DNA of 64,000 bases from Acidovorax sp. NCPPB 4044 (lineage in GTDB: Bacteria > Pseudomonadota > Gammaproteobacteria > Burkholderiales > Burkholderiaceae_C). The DNA lies in NCBI RefSeq assembly GCF_028069655.1, contig NZ_JAMCOS010000001.1, positions 92,001 to 156,000 of the forward strand, in the 5' to 3' direction. Positions 51,547-61,065 of this stretch are shown piece after piece. A program made the translations under genes and the position numbers. Each line of letters opens with the position of its first letter. Position 1 is the stretch's first letter. The notes beneath the pieces are model-generated. The model did no database searches. It had not been told where the DNA came from and worked only from the letters and a program-made list of their open reading frames with translations.

Positions 51547-53157
51547 TCAGCCGTGCCGCAGCCGCGGCAGCGGGCCCGTGGCCGGCGCGGCCAGCAGCGT
51601 CTCGCCGGGCAGCCGGAAGGTCGACACGGCACCCACCAGCTCCCGGGCGCGCTGGCTCAGGGCGGCGGCCGCGGCGGCCATCTCTTCCACCAGCGCGGCG
51701 TTGTGCTGGGTCGAGCGGTCCATGTCGGTCACCGCGTCGTTGATCTGGTCCACGCCCTGGCTCTGTTCCTGGCTGGCGGCCGTGATCTGCTCCACGAGCT
51801 GCGAGAGGCCCTGGATCGAGCGCACCACGCTCTCCATGGTCTGGCCGGCGCGGGCGACCTGATCGGTGCCGGCGTTCACGCGCGCCATGCTGGCGGTGAC
51901 CAGGCCCTTGATCTCGCCGGCCGCCTGGCCCGCGCGCTGGGCGAGCTGGCGCACCTCGCCGGCCACCACCGCGAAGCCGCGGCCCTGCTCGCCGGCGCGC
52001 GCGGCCTCGACCGCGGCATTGAGCGCCAGGATGTTGGTCTGGAAGGCGATGGTGTCGATGATGCCGGTGATGTCCGCGATGCGCCGGCTGCTGTCGTTGA
52101 TGTCCTGCATGGTGCGCACCACCTCGGCCACCGCCGCGCCGCCCTGGGCCGCCACGCGCGAGGCGGCCTGCGCCACGCGGTCGGCCTCCTCGGCGTTGCC
52201 CGCGTTCTGGCGCACCGTGCCGTTCAACTGCTCCATCGAGGCCGCCGTCTGCTGCAGGGCGCCGGCCTGGCCCTCGGTGCGGGCCGACAGGTCGCTGTTG
52301 CCCTGCGCGATCTGCAGCGCCGCCGAAGACACGCTCTCGGCGCTCTCATGGATCGCCGCCACCATCGCCGCGAGCTGGTCGCGCATGCGCCGCAGCTGCG
52401 CCATCAGGCTGGTCGCGTCGCCCTCGCGGGTCGGGATGGCGACGGTCAGGTCGCCCTGCGCCACGCTGCGCGCCACCGCCGCCGCCATGGACGGCTCGGC
52501 GCCGAGTTCGCGCAGGATGCCGCGCACCACCAGCGCGCCGAAGCCGATGGCGGCCAGCATGCCGGCCAGCACCGCGGCGATCACGCCCCGGCGGGTGGCG
52601 TGGTAATCCACCGCAGCGGCCTCGTAGGTGCTGCGCGCCGTGTCGAGCTGTACCTGCGTGAGGCTGGCCAGCACCGCCTGCAGCGGATCGAGCGCCGGGT
52701 ACATCTCGCGCGCGGCGAAGGCCGTGAGCCCGGGGATGTCCTGGGCGCGCAGCAGCGCTTCGAGGGTCTGGACGGCGGCATCGGCGCGCGCCTGCAGCGG
52801 CCGGAACTCCGCCAGCAGGCGGTGCTCCTCGGCATGCAGGTCGGTCGCCAGGTAGGCGTCCCACTGGGTGCGGATGTCCTTGCGCGCCGCGGCGATGGAG
52901 TCGAGGCCCTGCTGCGGCGTCATGGCGCCGTCGCGCACCTTGTGCGCCGTGTCCACGACGTTCACCGCGTAGGCATCGGCCACCACCTTGATCTGTTGCA
53001 GCGGCACGACGCGGTCGCGGTAGACGGTGACCAGGCCGGCATTCGAGTTGCCCATGCCGAGCAGCCCCGCGCCGCCGACGCCCGCCGCCAGCAGGCACAG
53101 GGCCGCCAGGAGCCAGCCGAGCCGCGTGGACACCTTGAGCCGATGGATGTAATGCAT
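51547..53157 (-). CDS. Methyl-accepting chemotaxis protein
   Basis: A 536-residue chemoreceptor. The first membrane segment is at about residues 12-34, a Tar/TarH-like four-helix sensor domain follows, the second segment is at about 190-212, then HAMP, and the signalling hairpin has [24 protein letters not shown]. It ends without a docking pentapeptide. No convincing sigma-28 promoter was found upstream; only a weak GAAAGTCC-N11 match. It is convergent with xerC. Confidence 0.93.
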   Translation of the reverse strand: MHYIHRLKVSTRLGWLLAALCLLAAGVGGAGLLGMGNSNAGLVTVYRDRVVPLQQIKVVADAYAVNVVDTAHKVRDGAMTPQQGLDSIAAARKDIRTQWDAYLATDLHAEEHRLLAEFRPLQARADAAVQTLEALLRAQDIPGLTAFAAREMYPALDPLQAVLASLTQVQLDTARSTYEAAAVDYHATRRGVIAAVLAGMLAAIGFGALVVRGILRELGAEPSMAAAVARSVAQGDLTVAIPTREGDATSLMAQLRRMRDQLAAMVAAIHESAESVSSAALQIAQGNSDLSARTEGQAGALQQTAASMEQLNGTVRQNAGNAEEADRVAQAASRVAAQGGAAVAEVVRTMQDINDSSRRIADITGIIDTIAFQTNILALNAAVEAARAGEQGRGFAVVAGEVRQLAQRAGQAAGEIKGLVTASMARVNAGTDQVARAGQTMESVVRSIQGLSQLVEQITAASQEQSQGVDQINDAVTDMDRSTQHNAALVEEMAAAAAALSQRARELVGAVSTFRLPGETLLAAPATGPLPRLRHG

Positions 53158-53315
53158 GTGGATTCCCCTCTGTGAGTTGTTGGTCCGGGCGCGGACCTTC
53201 CGGACCGGCTGGGGCGAATCCTAGGGAAACCGGGCCGGGACTTTCTCAACAATCCTCAAATCCGTGTGCATCGGCCGGGGGCGGCCGGCCCCGGGCTCCG
53301 GGACAATACGCGCCC

Positions 53316-54500
53316 ATGAAAACCATCCGCCTGCGCCCCGGCAAGGAGCGCTCCCTCCTGCGCCGCCACCCCTGGATCTTCGAATCGGCCATCGCCAAGG
53401 GCGGCGGCGACAGCGGCGAGACCGTGCGCGTGGAGTCCGCCGAGGGCCGGTTCCTCGCCTGGGCGGCGTTCAGCCCGGCCTCGCGCATCCGGGCGCGCGC
53501 CTGGAGCTTCGACGAGGCCCAGCGCATCGACGCGGCCTTCTTCGCTGCCGCCGTCGCCCGGGCCCTGCGCGCCCGGGAGCGCTTCGCCATCGACAGCGAC
53601 GGCGTGCGCCTCGTGCACGGCGAATCCGACGGCCTGCCCGGCCTGATCGTGGACCGCTACGGCGACACCCTGGTGGCGCAGTTCACCAGCGCCGGCACCG
53701 AGCGCTGGAAATCCGCCATCGCCGATGCGCTGCTGCAGTCCACCGGCCTTGAAAAGCTCTACGAGCGCTCCGACGCCAGCGTGCGGCAGCTGGAGGGCCT
53801 GGAGCCCGCCACCGGCTGGCTGCGCGGCGAGGGCGCGACGGAACTCGCAATCCGCGAGCACGGCTGGCGCCTGACGCTCAGCATCGCGGAGGGCCACAAG
53901 ACCGGCTTCTACCTCGACCAGCGCGACAGCCGCCACCGCTTCTCCGAGGCCGTGCGGCGCCTGGGCGCGCAGCGCGTGCTCAACTGCTTCTGCTACACGG
54001 GCGGCTTCACCGTGGCCGCGCTCGCGGGCGGGGCGCAGCACGTCACCTCGATCGATTCGTCGGGCCCGGCGCTGGAGCGCGCCCGCGCCCACGTGGCGAT
54101 GAACGGCTTCGATGCCAGCCGCACGGAATTCCTCGATGCCGACGTGAACGCCTCCCTGCGGCGTTTCCTGCAGGAGGGCCGCACCTTCGACGCCATCGTG
54201 CTCGATCCGCCCAAGTTCGCGCCCACGGCCGCCCATGCCGAGCGCGCCGCCCGCGCCTACAAGGACATCAACCGCCTGGGGCTGCAACTGCTGGCGCCCG
54301 GCGGGCTGCTCTACACCTTCTCGTGCTCGGGCGGCATCGGCGCCGACCTGTTCCACAAGATCGTGGCCTCCGCCGGCGCGGACGCGAACGTGGACGGCTA
54401 CATCCTCGAACGCCTGGGCGGCGCGCCCGACCACCCGATGACGCTGGAATTCCCCGAAGGCGAGTACCTCAAGGGCCTGGCCGTGATGCGCAAGCTGTGA
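53316..54500 (+). CDS. rlmI: 23S rRNA m5C methyltransferase, RlmI type
   Basis: A 394-residue SAM-dependent methyltransferase. The N-terminal PUA domain (RPGKERSLLRRHPWIFESAI) is followed by a Rossmann methylase with NCFCYTGGFTVAALAGGAQHVTSID, EFLDADV and AIVLDPPKF. The catalytic cysteine is likely in YTFSCSGGI. These are typical of RlmI, which modifies C1962. GACAAT ends 8 bases before the ATG, suggesting a very short or absent leader. It is followed by a dispersed repeat. Confidence 0.93.
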   Translation: MKTIRLRPGKERSLLRRHPWIFESAIAKGGGDSGETVRVESAEGRFLAWAAFSPASRIRARAWSFDEAQRIDAAFFAAAVARALRARERFAIDSDGVRLVHGESDGLPGLIVDRYGDTLVAQFTSAGTERWKSAIADALLQSTGLEKLYERSDASVRQLEGLEPATGWLRGEGATELAIREHGWRLTLSIAEGHKTGFYLDQRDSRHRFSEAVRRLGAQRVLNCFCYTGGFTVAALAGGAQHVTSIDSSGPALERARAHVAMNGFDASRTEFLDADVNASLRRFLQEGRTFDAIVLDPPKFAPTAAHAERAARAYKDINRLGLQLLAPGGLLYTFSCSGGIGADLFHKIVASAGADANVDGYILERLGGAPDHPMTLEFPEGEYLKGLAVMRKL

Positions 54501-54558
54501 AGCGCCCCGGCGGGGCCGCGCCGGGGTCGGAAACGCGTTGCGGCATGAAATATGCTCC

Positions 54559-54604
54559 ATGCCGCCGGATCCATTGAATAGTTTGCTATTTATTTAATAG
54601 CGAA
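54559..54604. repeat. Dispersed palindromic repeat, copy 4
   Basis: ATGCCGCCGGATCCATTGAA, then TAGTTTGCTATT and TAATAGCGAA. It lies between rlmI and the CobW gene, in the same orientation as copies 2 and 3. Confidence 0.9.
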
Positions 54605-54749
54605 GAAGTGTCCGCCGGGTGCCCGTATTCCGCACCCGGCGCGGGGCTTGACACGATCGCTAAACTTTGAAGAGACCTCCCCGGAGCCCGGCCCGCGCCG
54701 CTCTCCGGCCCCGCGCCGCGGCGATGTTTCCTTCCTGAAAGAACCCTCC

Positions 54750-55841
54750 ATGTCCCTCATCCCCACCACCATCCTCACGGGCTTCCTGGGCTCGGGCAAG
54801 ACCACGCTGCTCAAGCGCGTGCTCACCGAGGCGCACGGCCAGAAGATCGCCGTCATCGAGAACGAATTCGGCGAAGAGAACATCGACAACGACATCCTGG
54901 TGACCGATTCCAAGGAGCAGATCGTCCAGATGAGCAACGGCTGCATCTGCTGCACCATCCGCGAGGACCTGCGCGAGACCCTGCAACTGCTGGCCGCCAA
55001 GCGCCGCAAGGGCCTGCTGGAGTTCGACCGCATCGTCATCGAGACCACGGGCCTGGCCGATCCGGGCCCGGTCGCGCAGACCTTCTTCATGGACGAAGAG
55101 ATCGCCGAGACCTACCTCATCGACTCGATCATCACGCTCGTGGACGCCAAGCACGCGGCGCAGCAGCTGAACGACCGCCAGGAAGCGCGCCGCCAGGTGG
55201 GCTTCGCGGACCAGATCTTCCTGTCCAAGACCGACCTGGTGACCGCGCAAGAGACCGACGCGCTGATCCACCGCCTCAAGCACATGAACCCGCGCGCGCC
55301 GATGAAGGCCGTGCACTTCGGCGAAGTGCCGATCTCCGAGGTGCTGGACCTGCGGGGCTTCAACCTGAACGCCAAGCTCGACATCGACCCGGACTTCCTC
55401 AAGGAAGAGGGCGGCCACGGCCACGACCACCATGACCACGACCATGCGCACGGCCATGACCACGATCACGACCATGCGCATGGCGAGCAGTGCAACCATC
55501 CCTCGCACCAGCACGGCAGCCACGGCCACCACCATCACCACGACGACGACGTGAAAAGCTTCGTCTACCGCGCCGACCGCCCCTTCGATCCCGCCAAGCT
55601 GGAGGATTTCCTGGGCGCCATCGTCAACATCTACGGCCCCCGCATGCTGCGCTACAAGGGCGTGCTGAACATGCAGGGCACCGAGCGCAAGGTGATCTTC
55701 CAGGGCGTGCACCAGCTCATGGGCAGCGACCTGGGCCCGCAGTGGGCCGAGGGCGAGCGCCGCCAGAGCAAGATGGTGTTCATCGGCATCGACCTGCCGC
55801 AGGACATCTTCCAGCAGGGGCTGGAGCAGTGCCTGGCCTGA
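54750..55841 (+). CDS. CobW/YjiA-type metallochaperone GTPase with His-rich linker
   Basis: A 363-residue GTPase of the COG0523 group, metal chaperones for zinc, cobalt or nickel. It has Walker A GFLGSGKTT at the N-terminus, the metal-binding CICCTI motif (about residues 66-71), an ETTGLADPGP segment and the guanine-specific LSKTDL. A strongly His/Asp-rich stretch of about 50 residues (about 220-268) links the GTPase to the C-terminal domain and probably binds metal. No Zur box was identified upstream. It precedes dksA by about 300 bases. Confidence 0.93.
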   Translation: MSLIPTTILTGFLGSGKTTLLKRVLTEAHGQKIAVIENEFGEENIDNDILVTDSKEQIVQMSNGCICCTIREDLRETLQLLAAKRRKGLLEFDRIVIETTGLADPGPVAQTFFMDEEIAETYLIDSIITLVDAKHAAQQLNDRQEARRQVGFADQIFLSKTDLVTAQETDALIHRLKHMNPRAPMKAVHFGEVPISEVLDLRGFNLNAKLDIDPDFLKEEGGHGHDHHDHDHAHGHDHDHDHAHGEQCNHPSHQHGSHGHHHHHDDDVKSFVYRADRPFDPAKLEDFLGAIVNIYGPRMLRYKGVLNMQGTERKVIFQGVHQLMGSDLGPQWAEGERRQSKMVFIGIDLPQDIFQQGLEQCLA

Positions 55842-56145
55842 GCGCCGCTGCGGTGCCCTGGCCGGTCTTGTAGGATAACCGCCACTTCGATCAGGGCGGC
55901 CGCGCGCAGCGGGGGTGGATGTATACAATCGCGCCCCGGCAAAAACCGGGGGCGAGCAACCACCCCGTCCGTTTCCCGGACCGCCGGATGCCCGGGTGGA
56001 ATGCGGTACTCCGCGCCTGCGAACCCGCTCTGCGAAAAGGGGTGGCGCATCGGAGTCGGCCTTCTTCCCGTTTGGAGCAATTGACCGTACTATCCACGGC
56101 ACCACAGCCGGCCACCCTCGCCGGCACAGCCAGCCAATACACATC
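55842..56145 (+). other. Long dksA leader / intergenic region with possible RNA structure
   Basis: 304 bases with no gene. It contains a hairpin CGCCCCGG-CAAAAA-CCGGGGGCG (55932-55954, one bulge), enclosed by GGGGTGG (55912-55918) pairing with CCACCCC (55960-55966). -10-like hexamers TAGGAT (55871) and TACAAT (55924) are present, but no confident promoter could be chosen. No known riboswitch was recognised. Confidence 0.4.
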
Positions 56146-56643
56146 ATGCCTACGACCCTGCAAGCGCAATCGCCCGTCGCGGCCGCCAAGAAAGACCCGA
56201 AGCTGGCCAACAACTGGAAGACCAAGTCGGCGGAGGAACTCTCCGACGCCGAAGTGCTTTCCATGCCCGACAGCGAATACATGAACGAGAAGCAGCTGGC
56301 CTTCTTCCGGCACAAGCTCGTCATGCTCAAGCAGGACATGCACAACAACGCCGGCGAGACCACCGAGCACCTGCGTGAAGACACCGTCGTGGTGCCCGAT
56401 CCTGCCGACCGCGCCACCATCGAGGAAGAGCACGCCCTGGAGCTGCGCACCCGCGACCGCGAGCGCAAGCTGCTCAAGAAGATCGAACAGTCCATCGGCC
56501 GCATCGATGCGGGCGATTACGGCTACTGCGACGAAACCGGCGAACCCATCGGCGTGGGCCGCCTGCTGGCCCGCCCCACGGCCACCCTGTCCCTGGAAGC
56601 GCAGCAGCGCCGCGAGCTGAAGCAGAAGATGTTCGGGGACTGA
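56146..56643 (+). CDS. dksA: RNA polymerase-binding factor DksA, zinc-ligand-deficient variant
   Basis: A 165-residue partner of ppGpp that reprograms transcription. A coiled coil carries the tip motif DPADRA (the family D-x2-D-x-A). The C-terminal globular part normally has four zinc cysteines (C-x2-C ... C-x2-C). Here they read C-x2-T (YCDET) and S-x2-A (TLSLEAQ), so only one Cys remains. The protein is therefore expected to fold without zinc. It lies between the CobW gene and the STAS-type gene. Start ATG at 56146. Confidence 0.93.
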   Translation: MPTTLQAQSPVAAAKKDPKLANNWKTKSAEELSDAEVLSMPDSEYMNEKQLAFFRHKLVMLKQDMHNNAGETTEHLREDTVVVPDPADRATIEEEHALELRTRDRERKLLKKIEQSIGRIDAGDYGYCDETGEPIGVGRLLARPTATLSLEAQQRRELKQKMFGD

Positions 56644-56748
56644 CAGGCTCCCGCCTGCCGCCCGCTCCGCACGGCATCGCTTCCCGCCCGTCCGTCCCCA
56701 TCCTCCGACCCATGCGCCGCGGCGCCTGCCCCTGAGCCACGACGACCC

Positions 56749-58542
56749 ATGAGCAAGGAAGAATCCTCCCGCGGCCTGCTGTCCAAGGTGGTGCGCTTCG
56801 TGCGCAACCCCACCGTCAACTGGAACGAACTCGACTCGATCAACGAGGACCGCGAGAGCCAGTACAGCAAGCAGATGCTCAAGGAGATGATCGAGCGCAA
56901 GCGCCGCAACGATTTCGTGCGGCGCCGCGAATTCGATCAGCTGCGCAAGCTGCGCCAGCGCGAGGCGCTGCATGGCCAGCGCTCGGACGACCAGACCGCG
57001 CGCCCCTCGTTCTTCCATACCAGCATGACCTCCCCGGACGACCGGGCGGTCACGCTCAAGAAGATCGACGAGATCGAGGCGCAGATGTCCCAGCAGTGGT
57101 GGAAGAGCAAGCAGCCCGCCACCGGCGCCACGGCGCCCGGCGCGCTGGCGCCCACCGAGCCGGCATCGCTCGGCGCCCCCGATTCCACCACCGACGCGCA
57201 TGCCCGCGCGTTCGCCCCCACCGCGCCGGCCAGCCTGCCGGCGGGGCTGGCGGCCGGCGCGGGGGTCCACCCCCTTTTCTCCGGCGACAGCCTGCCGCCG
57301 GCCGCGGATTTCGCGGCCGCCACGGTGCCCCAGCCGCTGCCCGGCGCGGGCCAGCCCGGGGGCGCCCGCCCGCTCGTGCCGCCGATGCTCACCGAGCGCG
57401 CCGACCCGGTCCCTCCGGTGTTCGTGGCGCCCGAGCCGCCGCCTTTCGTCCACGAGCCCGACCTGGAAGAGGCCGCCATCCGCTTCGCGAACGGCGACTA
57501 CGCAGGCGCCGAATCGGGCCTGCTCGAAGTGCTCTCCCAGCACGAGGGCGACGACCTGGAGCGCCAGGCCGAGTTCTGGATGACGCTGTTCGATCTCTAC
57601 CGCGCCATCGGCGAGCACGAGCGCTTCGACGCGCTCGCCATCGATTTCGCGGCGCGGTTCGGCCGCTCGGCCCCGCTGTGGTTCTCCATGCCCGAACTGC
57701 TCGGCCTGCAGGTGCCGGCCGCGGCGAGCGCGGCCGCTCTGGCCGCGCCGCAGCGCGAATTCCTGTGGAACGCACCGTCGGTGCTCACCACCCAGTCGAT
57801 GGCGGCACTGCAGGCGGCCATCGCACGCTCCGCGCCGCCCTGGACCTTCGCCTGGGCGCGCCTCATGACCATCGAGGAGCCGGCCGTGCCGGGCCTGGCG
57901 CAGTTGTTCGGCCAATGGGCGGACCGCGCCGATGCCATCGTGTTCAAGGGCGTGGATGCGCTCGTGAGCCTGCTGGAGGCGCGCACCCCTTCGGGCGACC
58001 GGGACATCTCGCCCGAATGGTGGCGCCTGCGCATGGCGGCGCTGCGCCTCATGGGCAAGCCCGACGAATTCGAACTGGTCGCGCTGGACTACTGCGTCAC
58101 CTACGAGGTGTCGCCGCCGTCCTGGGCGGCCCCGCGGTGCAGCTACGCCGATGACGGCGGCGGTGTCCCGGAAGCCGCTGCCGCGGCGCCCGGCTTCGAT
58201 GTCGATTCCTTCGTCTCGGGCTTCGGCGATCCGGCCTCGCAGTCCGGCGGCCTGGAGCCCGCCGTGCCGGCCGCGCTGCTGTCCGGGCACATCGAGGGCG
58301 ACGCCACGCCCATGTTGGAACCCCTGGAAGCCCACCTGCGCAACGGCGTGCCTTTCGCGATCGGCTGCGACCGGCTGGCGCGCGTCGATTTCGCGGCCGC
58401 CGGCTCGGTGCTGAACTGGGCCGCCGCGCAGCAGGCCCTGGGCAACGTGGTGCATTTCACGCAGGTGCAGCGCCTCGTGGCGGTGTTCTTCAACGTGATC
58501 GGCGTCAACGAGCACGCGCGCATCGTTCCGCGCAAGAACTGA
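56749..58542 (+). CDS. Large unknown protein with C-terminal STAS-like domain, hslV neighbour
   Basis: 597 residues. The N-terminal 110 residues are charged and helical, starting [21 protein letters not shown] Pro/Ala-rich linker follows (about 120-240), then a TPR-like region ([21 protein letters not shown]) resembling the FimV C-terminal repeats. The last about 90 residues ([20 protein letters not shown] through to the end) look like a STAS domain. No signal peptide or membrane segment. Conserved in position ahead of hslV in related genomes by my recollection, not verified. Function unknown. Confidence 0.8.
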   Translation: MSKEESSRGLLSKVVRFVRNPTVNWNELDSINEDRESQYSKQMLKEMIERKRRNDFVRRREFDQLRKLRQREALHGQRSDDQTARPSFFHTSMTSPDDRAVTLKKIDEIEAQMSQQWWKSKQPATGATAPGALAPTEPASLGAPDSTTDAHARAFAPTAPASLPAGLAAGAGVHPLFSGDSLPPAADFAAATVPQPLPGAGQPGGARPLVPPMLTERADPVPPVFVAPEPPPFVHEPDLEEAAIRFANGDYAGAESGLLEVLSQHEGDDLERQAEFWMTLFDLYRAIGEHERFDALAIDFAARFGRSAPLWFSMPELLGLQVPAAASAAALAAPQREFLWNAPSVLTTQSMAALQAAIARSAPPWTFAWARLMTIEEPAVPGLAQLFGQWADRADAIVFKGVDALVSLLEARTPSGDRDISPEWWRLRMAALRLMGKPDEFELVALDYCVTYEVSPPSWAAPRCSYADDGGGVPEAAAAAPGFDVDSFVSGFGDPASQSGGLEPAVPAALLSGHIEGDATPMLEPLEAHLRNGVPFAIGCDRLARVDFAAAGSVLNWAAAQQALGNVVHFTQVQRLVAVFFNVIGVNEHARIVPRKN

Positions 58543-58652
58543 ACCGACGTTCTGGCGGTTACGGCGGGGCAGTGCCCCTGGCGGACACGGCGCGCCGGCG
58601 GCGCTCCGCCGCCCTGTTGCAATCCCGGCGTCCACCCCCAATTCCGGACGCT

Positions 58653-59201
58653 ATGGAACAGTTTCACGGCACCACCATCCTCAGCGTCCGCCGGCAGGCC
58701 GCGGACGGCACCATGCAGGTCGCCATCGGCGGCGACGGGCAGGTTACCCTCGGCAACATCGTCGTCAAGGGATCGGCGCGCAAGGTGCGCAAGCTCCACC
58801 ACGGCAAGGTGCTCGCGGGCTTCGCGGGCGCCACGGCCGATGCGTTCACGCTGTTCGAGCGCTTCGAGGCCAAGCTCGAAAAGCACGGGGGCCACCTGAC
58901 ACGCGCCGCCATCGAGCTCACCAAGGACTGGCGCACCGACCGCGTGCTGCGCCGCCTGGAGGCCATGCTGGCCGTGGCCGACACCAGCGCCTCGCTGATC
59001 ATCACGGGCAACGGCGACGTGCTGGAGCCCGAGCAGGGCATCGTGGCCATCGGTTCTGGCGGCGCCTATGCGCATTCGGCCGCCAAGGCGCTGCTGAACC
59101 ACACCGAGTTGCCGGCCGAGGAGATCGTGCGCAAGTCGCTGGCCATCGCGGGCGAGCTGTGCATCTACACCAACATGCACCACACCGTCGAGACGCTCTG
59201 A
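58653..59201 (+). CDS. hslV: ATP-dependent protease subunit HslV (ClpQ)
   Basis: A 182-residue threonine peptidase forming the dodecameric core of the HslUV protease. The pro-region MEQFHG is followed by Thr 7 in GTTILSVRR, the N-terminal nucleophile after processing. [15 protein letters not shown] near residue 131 is also typical. ATG at 58653. It is followed by a dispersed repeat and hslU, 97 bases downstream. Confidence 0.96.
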   Translation: MEQFHGTTILSVRRQAADGTMQVAIGGDGQVTLGNIVVKGSARKVRKLHHGKVLAGFAGATADAFTLFERFEAKLEKHGGHLTRAAIELTKDWRTDRVLRRLEAMLAVADTSASLIITGNGDVLEPEQGIVAIGSGGAYAHSAAKALLNHTELPAEEIVRKSLAIAGELCIYTNMHHTVETL

Positions 59202-59223
59202 CCGCCGTCCGCCCCTGCCGTGC

Positions 59224-59269
59224 TTTGCTATGTTATCAATAGCAAGGTATTCAATGAATCCGCCGACAT
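59224..59269. repeat. Dispersed palindromic repeat, copy 5
   Basis: TTTGCTATGTTATCAATAGCAA, then TATTCAATGAATCCGCCGACAT, in the reverse orientation like copy 1. It lies between hslV and hslU in the same operon. Confidence 0.88.
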
Positions 59270-59297
59270 CCGGCCCCTTTTGCTTCCAGTGTCCAAC

Positions 59298-60614
59298 ATG
59301 TCTTCCATGACCCCCCAGGAAATCGTCTCCGAGCTGGACCGCCACATCGTCGGCCAGGCCGGTGCCAAGCGCGCCGTCGCCATCGCATTGCGCAACCGCT
59401 GGCGCCGCCAGCAGGTCGATGCCGGCCTGCGCCAGGAGATCACGCCGAAGAACATCCTCATGATCGGCCCCACGGGCGTGGGCAAGACCGAGATCGCACG
59501 GCGCCTCGCGCGGCTGGCGGATGCGCCTTTCATCAAGGTCGAGGCCACCAAGTTCACCGAGGTGGGCTACGTGGGCAAGGACGTCGATTCGATCATCCGC
59601 GACCTGATCGAGGTGGCCGTGAAGCAGACGCGCGAGGCCGACACCAAGAAGGTGCGCACCCGCGCGGAAGACGCCGCCGAGGACCGCATCCTCGACGTGC
59701 TCATCCCGCCCGCGCGCACCGGCGAGGCGCCCGCGGACAGCACGGCGCGCCAGGTGTTCCGCAAGAAGCTGCGCGAAGGCCTGCTGGACGACAAGGAGAT
59801 CGAGATCGAAGTGGCCGATGCGCGCCCGCAGCTGGAAATCATGGGCCCGCAGGGCATGGAGGAGATGGCCGACCAGCTGCGCGGCATGTTCAGCCAGATG
59901 GGCCAGGAGCGGCGCAAGACGCGCAAGCTGCGCATCGCCGAGGCCCTCAAGCTGATCACCGACGAAGAGGCCGGCAAGCTGGTGAACGAAGAGGACATCA
60001 AGACCCGCGCCGTGCAGAACGCCGAGCAGAACGGCATCGTCTTCATCGACGAGATCGACAAGGTGGCCACGCGCCAGGAGGCGAGCGGCTCCGACGTGTC
60101 GCGCCAGGGCGTGCAGCGCGATTTGCTGCCGCTGGTGGAGGGCACCACGGTCAGCACCAAGTACGGCATGGTGAAGACCGACCACATCCTCTTCATCGCG
60201 TCGGGCGCTTTCCACCTTGCCAAGCCCAGCGATCTGATCCCCGAACTGCAGGGGCGCTTTCCCATCCGCGTCGAACTCGAATCGCTCTCGGTGGGCGACT
60301 TCGAGGCCATCCTCACCCAGACGCACGCGTCGCTCGTGAAGCAGTACCAGGCGCTGCTGGCCACCGAGGGAGTGACGCTGGAGTTCGTTCCCGAAGGCAT
60401 CACGCGGCTTGCGCACATCGCCTTCGAGGTCAACGAGCGCACCGAGAACATCGGCGCGCGGCGCCTGTCCACCGTCATGGAACGGCTGCTGGACGAAGTG
60501 AGTTTCGGTGCCACCCGGCTCGCCGGGCAGACCGTGCGCATCGACGCCGCGTACGTGGACGGGCGCCTGGAGAGCCTCAGCCAGAACGAAGACCTTTCGC
60601 GCTACATCCTGTAA
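59298..60614 (+). CDS. hslU: HslU (ClpY) ATPase subunit
   Basis: A 438-residue AAA+ unfoldase that feeds HslV. Walker A is [15 protein letters not shown], Walker B is [12 protein letters not shown], and the GYVGKD pore loop is present. An I domain of about 150 residues separates the two. The C-terminus ends in LSRYIL, the conserved tail that docks into HslV. ATG at 59298 is preferred; a second ATG three codons later is possible. Strong terminator follows. Confidence 0.97.
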   Translation: MSSMTPQEIVSELDRHIVGQAGAKRAVAIALRNRWRRQQVDAGLRQEITPKNILMIGPTGVGKTEIARRLARLADAPFIKVEATKFTEVGYVGKDVDSIIRDLIEVAVKQTREADTKKVRTRAEDAAEDRILDVLIPPARTGEAPADSTARQVFRKKLREGLLDDKEIEIEVADARPQLEIMGPQGMEEMADQLRGMFSQMGQERRKTRKLRIAEALKLITDEEAGKLVNEEDIKTRAVQNAEQNGIVFIDEIDKVATRQEASGSDVSRQGVQRDLLPLVEGTTVSTKYGMVKTDHILFIASGAFHLAKPSDLIPELQGRFPIRVELESLSVGDFEAILTQTHASLVKQYQALLATEGVTLEFVPEGITRLAHIAFEVNERTENIGARRLSTVMERLLDEVSFGATRLAGQTVRIDAAYVDGRLESLSQNEDLSRYIL

Positions 60615-60668
60615 GAAGCGCTCTTTTCCCCCGACTTGCGGTAGCGCCTCGGCGCTGGCCGCTCTGTG

Positions 60669-60707
60669 CCGCCGCCGGACGGGCCCGTCCAGGCGGCGGT
60701 GCCGTTT
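60669..60707 (+). terminator. Terminator after hslU
   Basis: CCGCCGCC (60669-60676) pairs with GGCGGCGG (60692-60699), and GGACGGG pairs with CCCGTCC inside it. A one-base bulge interrupts a stem of about 15 bp, and TTTT follows after five bases. The T-run is short. Confidence 0.75.
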
Positions 60708-60975
60708 TGGGCAGCGCCGATCGCCCGCGCAGGGGCTGCGCCGCCCAGGCATCGGGAGGCGGGCGGTGCTCCACTGCCGCTCCTTACCGGTACCGGCGCC
60801 TGCCCGGATTCCGATTTGGCCGCTCACCTTCAGGTAACACATGCACAGGGTTGGCTAAGTGCTTATCCAGGAAGGAAATTCCCCGAACCGCTCTCTTCGC
60901 AATCGGCGCTAAGTCCTTGATTTCATTGCAAAACTTTGTTGCACCTGTCCATGTGCCCGAGGCTTTTCCTGATAC

Positions 60976-61009
60976 AGTGCAAAAAAGTGCAATTAAGTGG
61001 TGAAAAGTG
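60976..61009 (+). promoter_or_regulatory. MraZ binding repeats of the division cluster
   Basis: AGTG occurs at 60976, 60986, 60996 and 61006, exactly 10 bp apart (contexts CAGTGC, AAGTGC, AAGTGG, AAGTGC). MraZ proteins repress their own promoter through tandem GTGG/GTG-type repeats with this spacing. They lie 57 bases before the mraZ start. Confidence 0.8.
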
Positions 61010-61065
61010 CCCTCCAACCCCGTTTTCACGGGCGATGGCGGCGACAACATGTCAAGGTCTGATCC

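Larger units (their letters stand above)
60615..61065. other. Intergenic region before mraZ, with terminator and MraZ-site repeats
   Basis: 451 bases without a gene. The left third holds the hslU terminator. The right part is the promoter area of the division cluster, comparatively AT-rich from 60870, with the 10-bp AGTG repeats listed separately. No -35/-10 pair could be chosen with confidence. Confidence 0.6.

Noticed and set aside
53158..53260. Sigma-28 promoter for the chemoreceptor at 51547
   Set aside because: Only GAAAGTCC with an 11-base spacer and CCCTAGGA was found; the -10 does not match.
55842..56145. Known riboswitch in the dksA leader
   Set aside because: The hairpins do not match a recognised riboswitch consensus; kept only as a structured region.
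54660..56504. Long minus-strand open frame across the CobW gene and dksA leader
   Set aside because: It is a shadow of the His-rich, GC-rich coding strand; its Val/Met-rich stretch mirrors the His/Asp codons.
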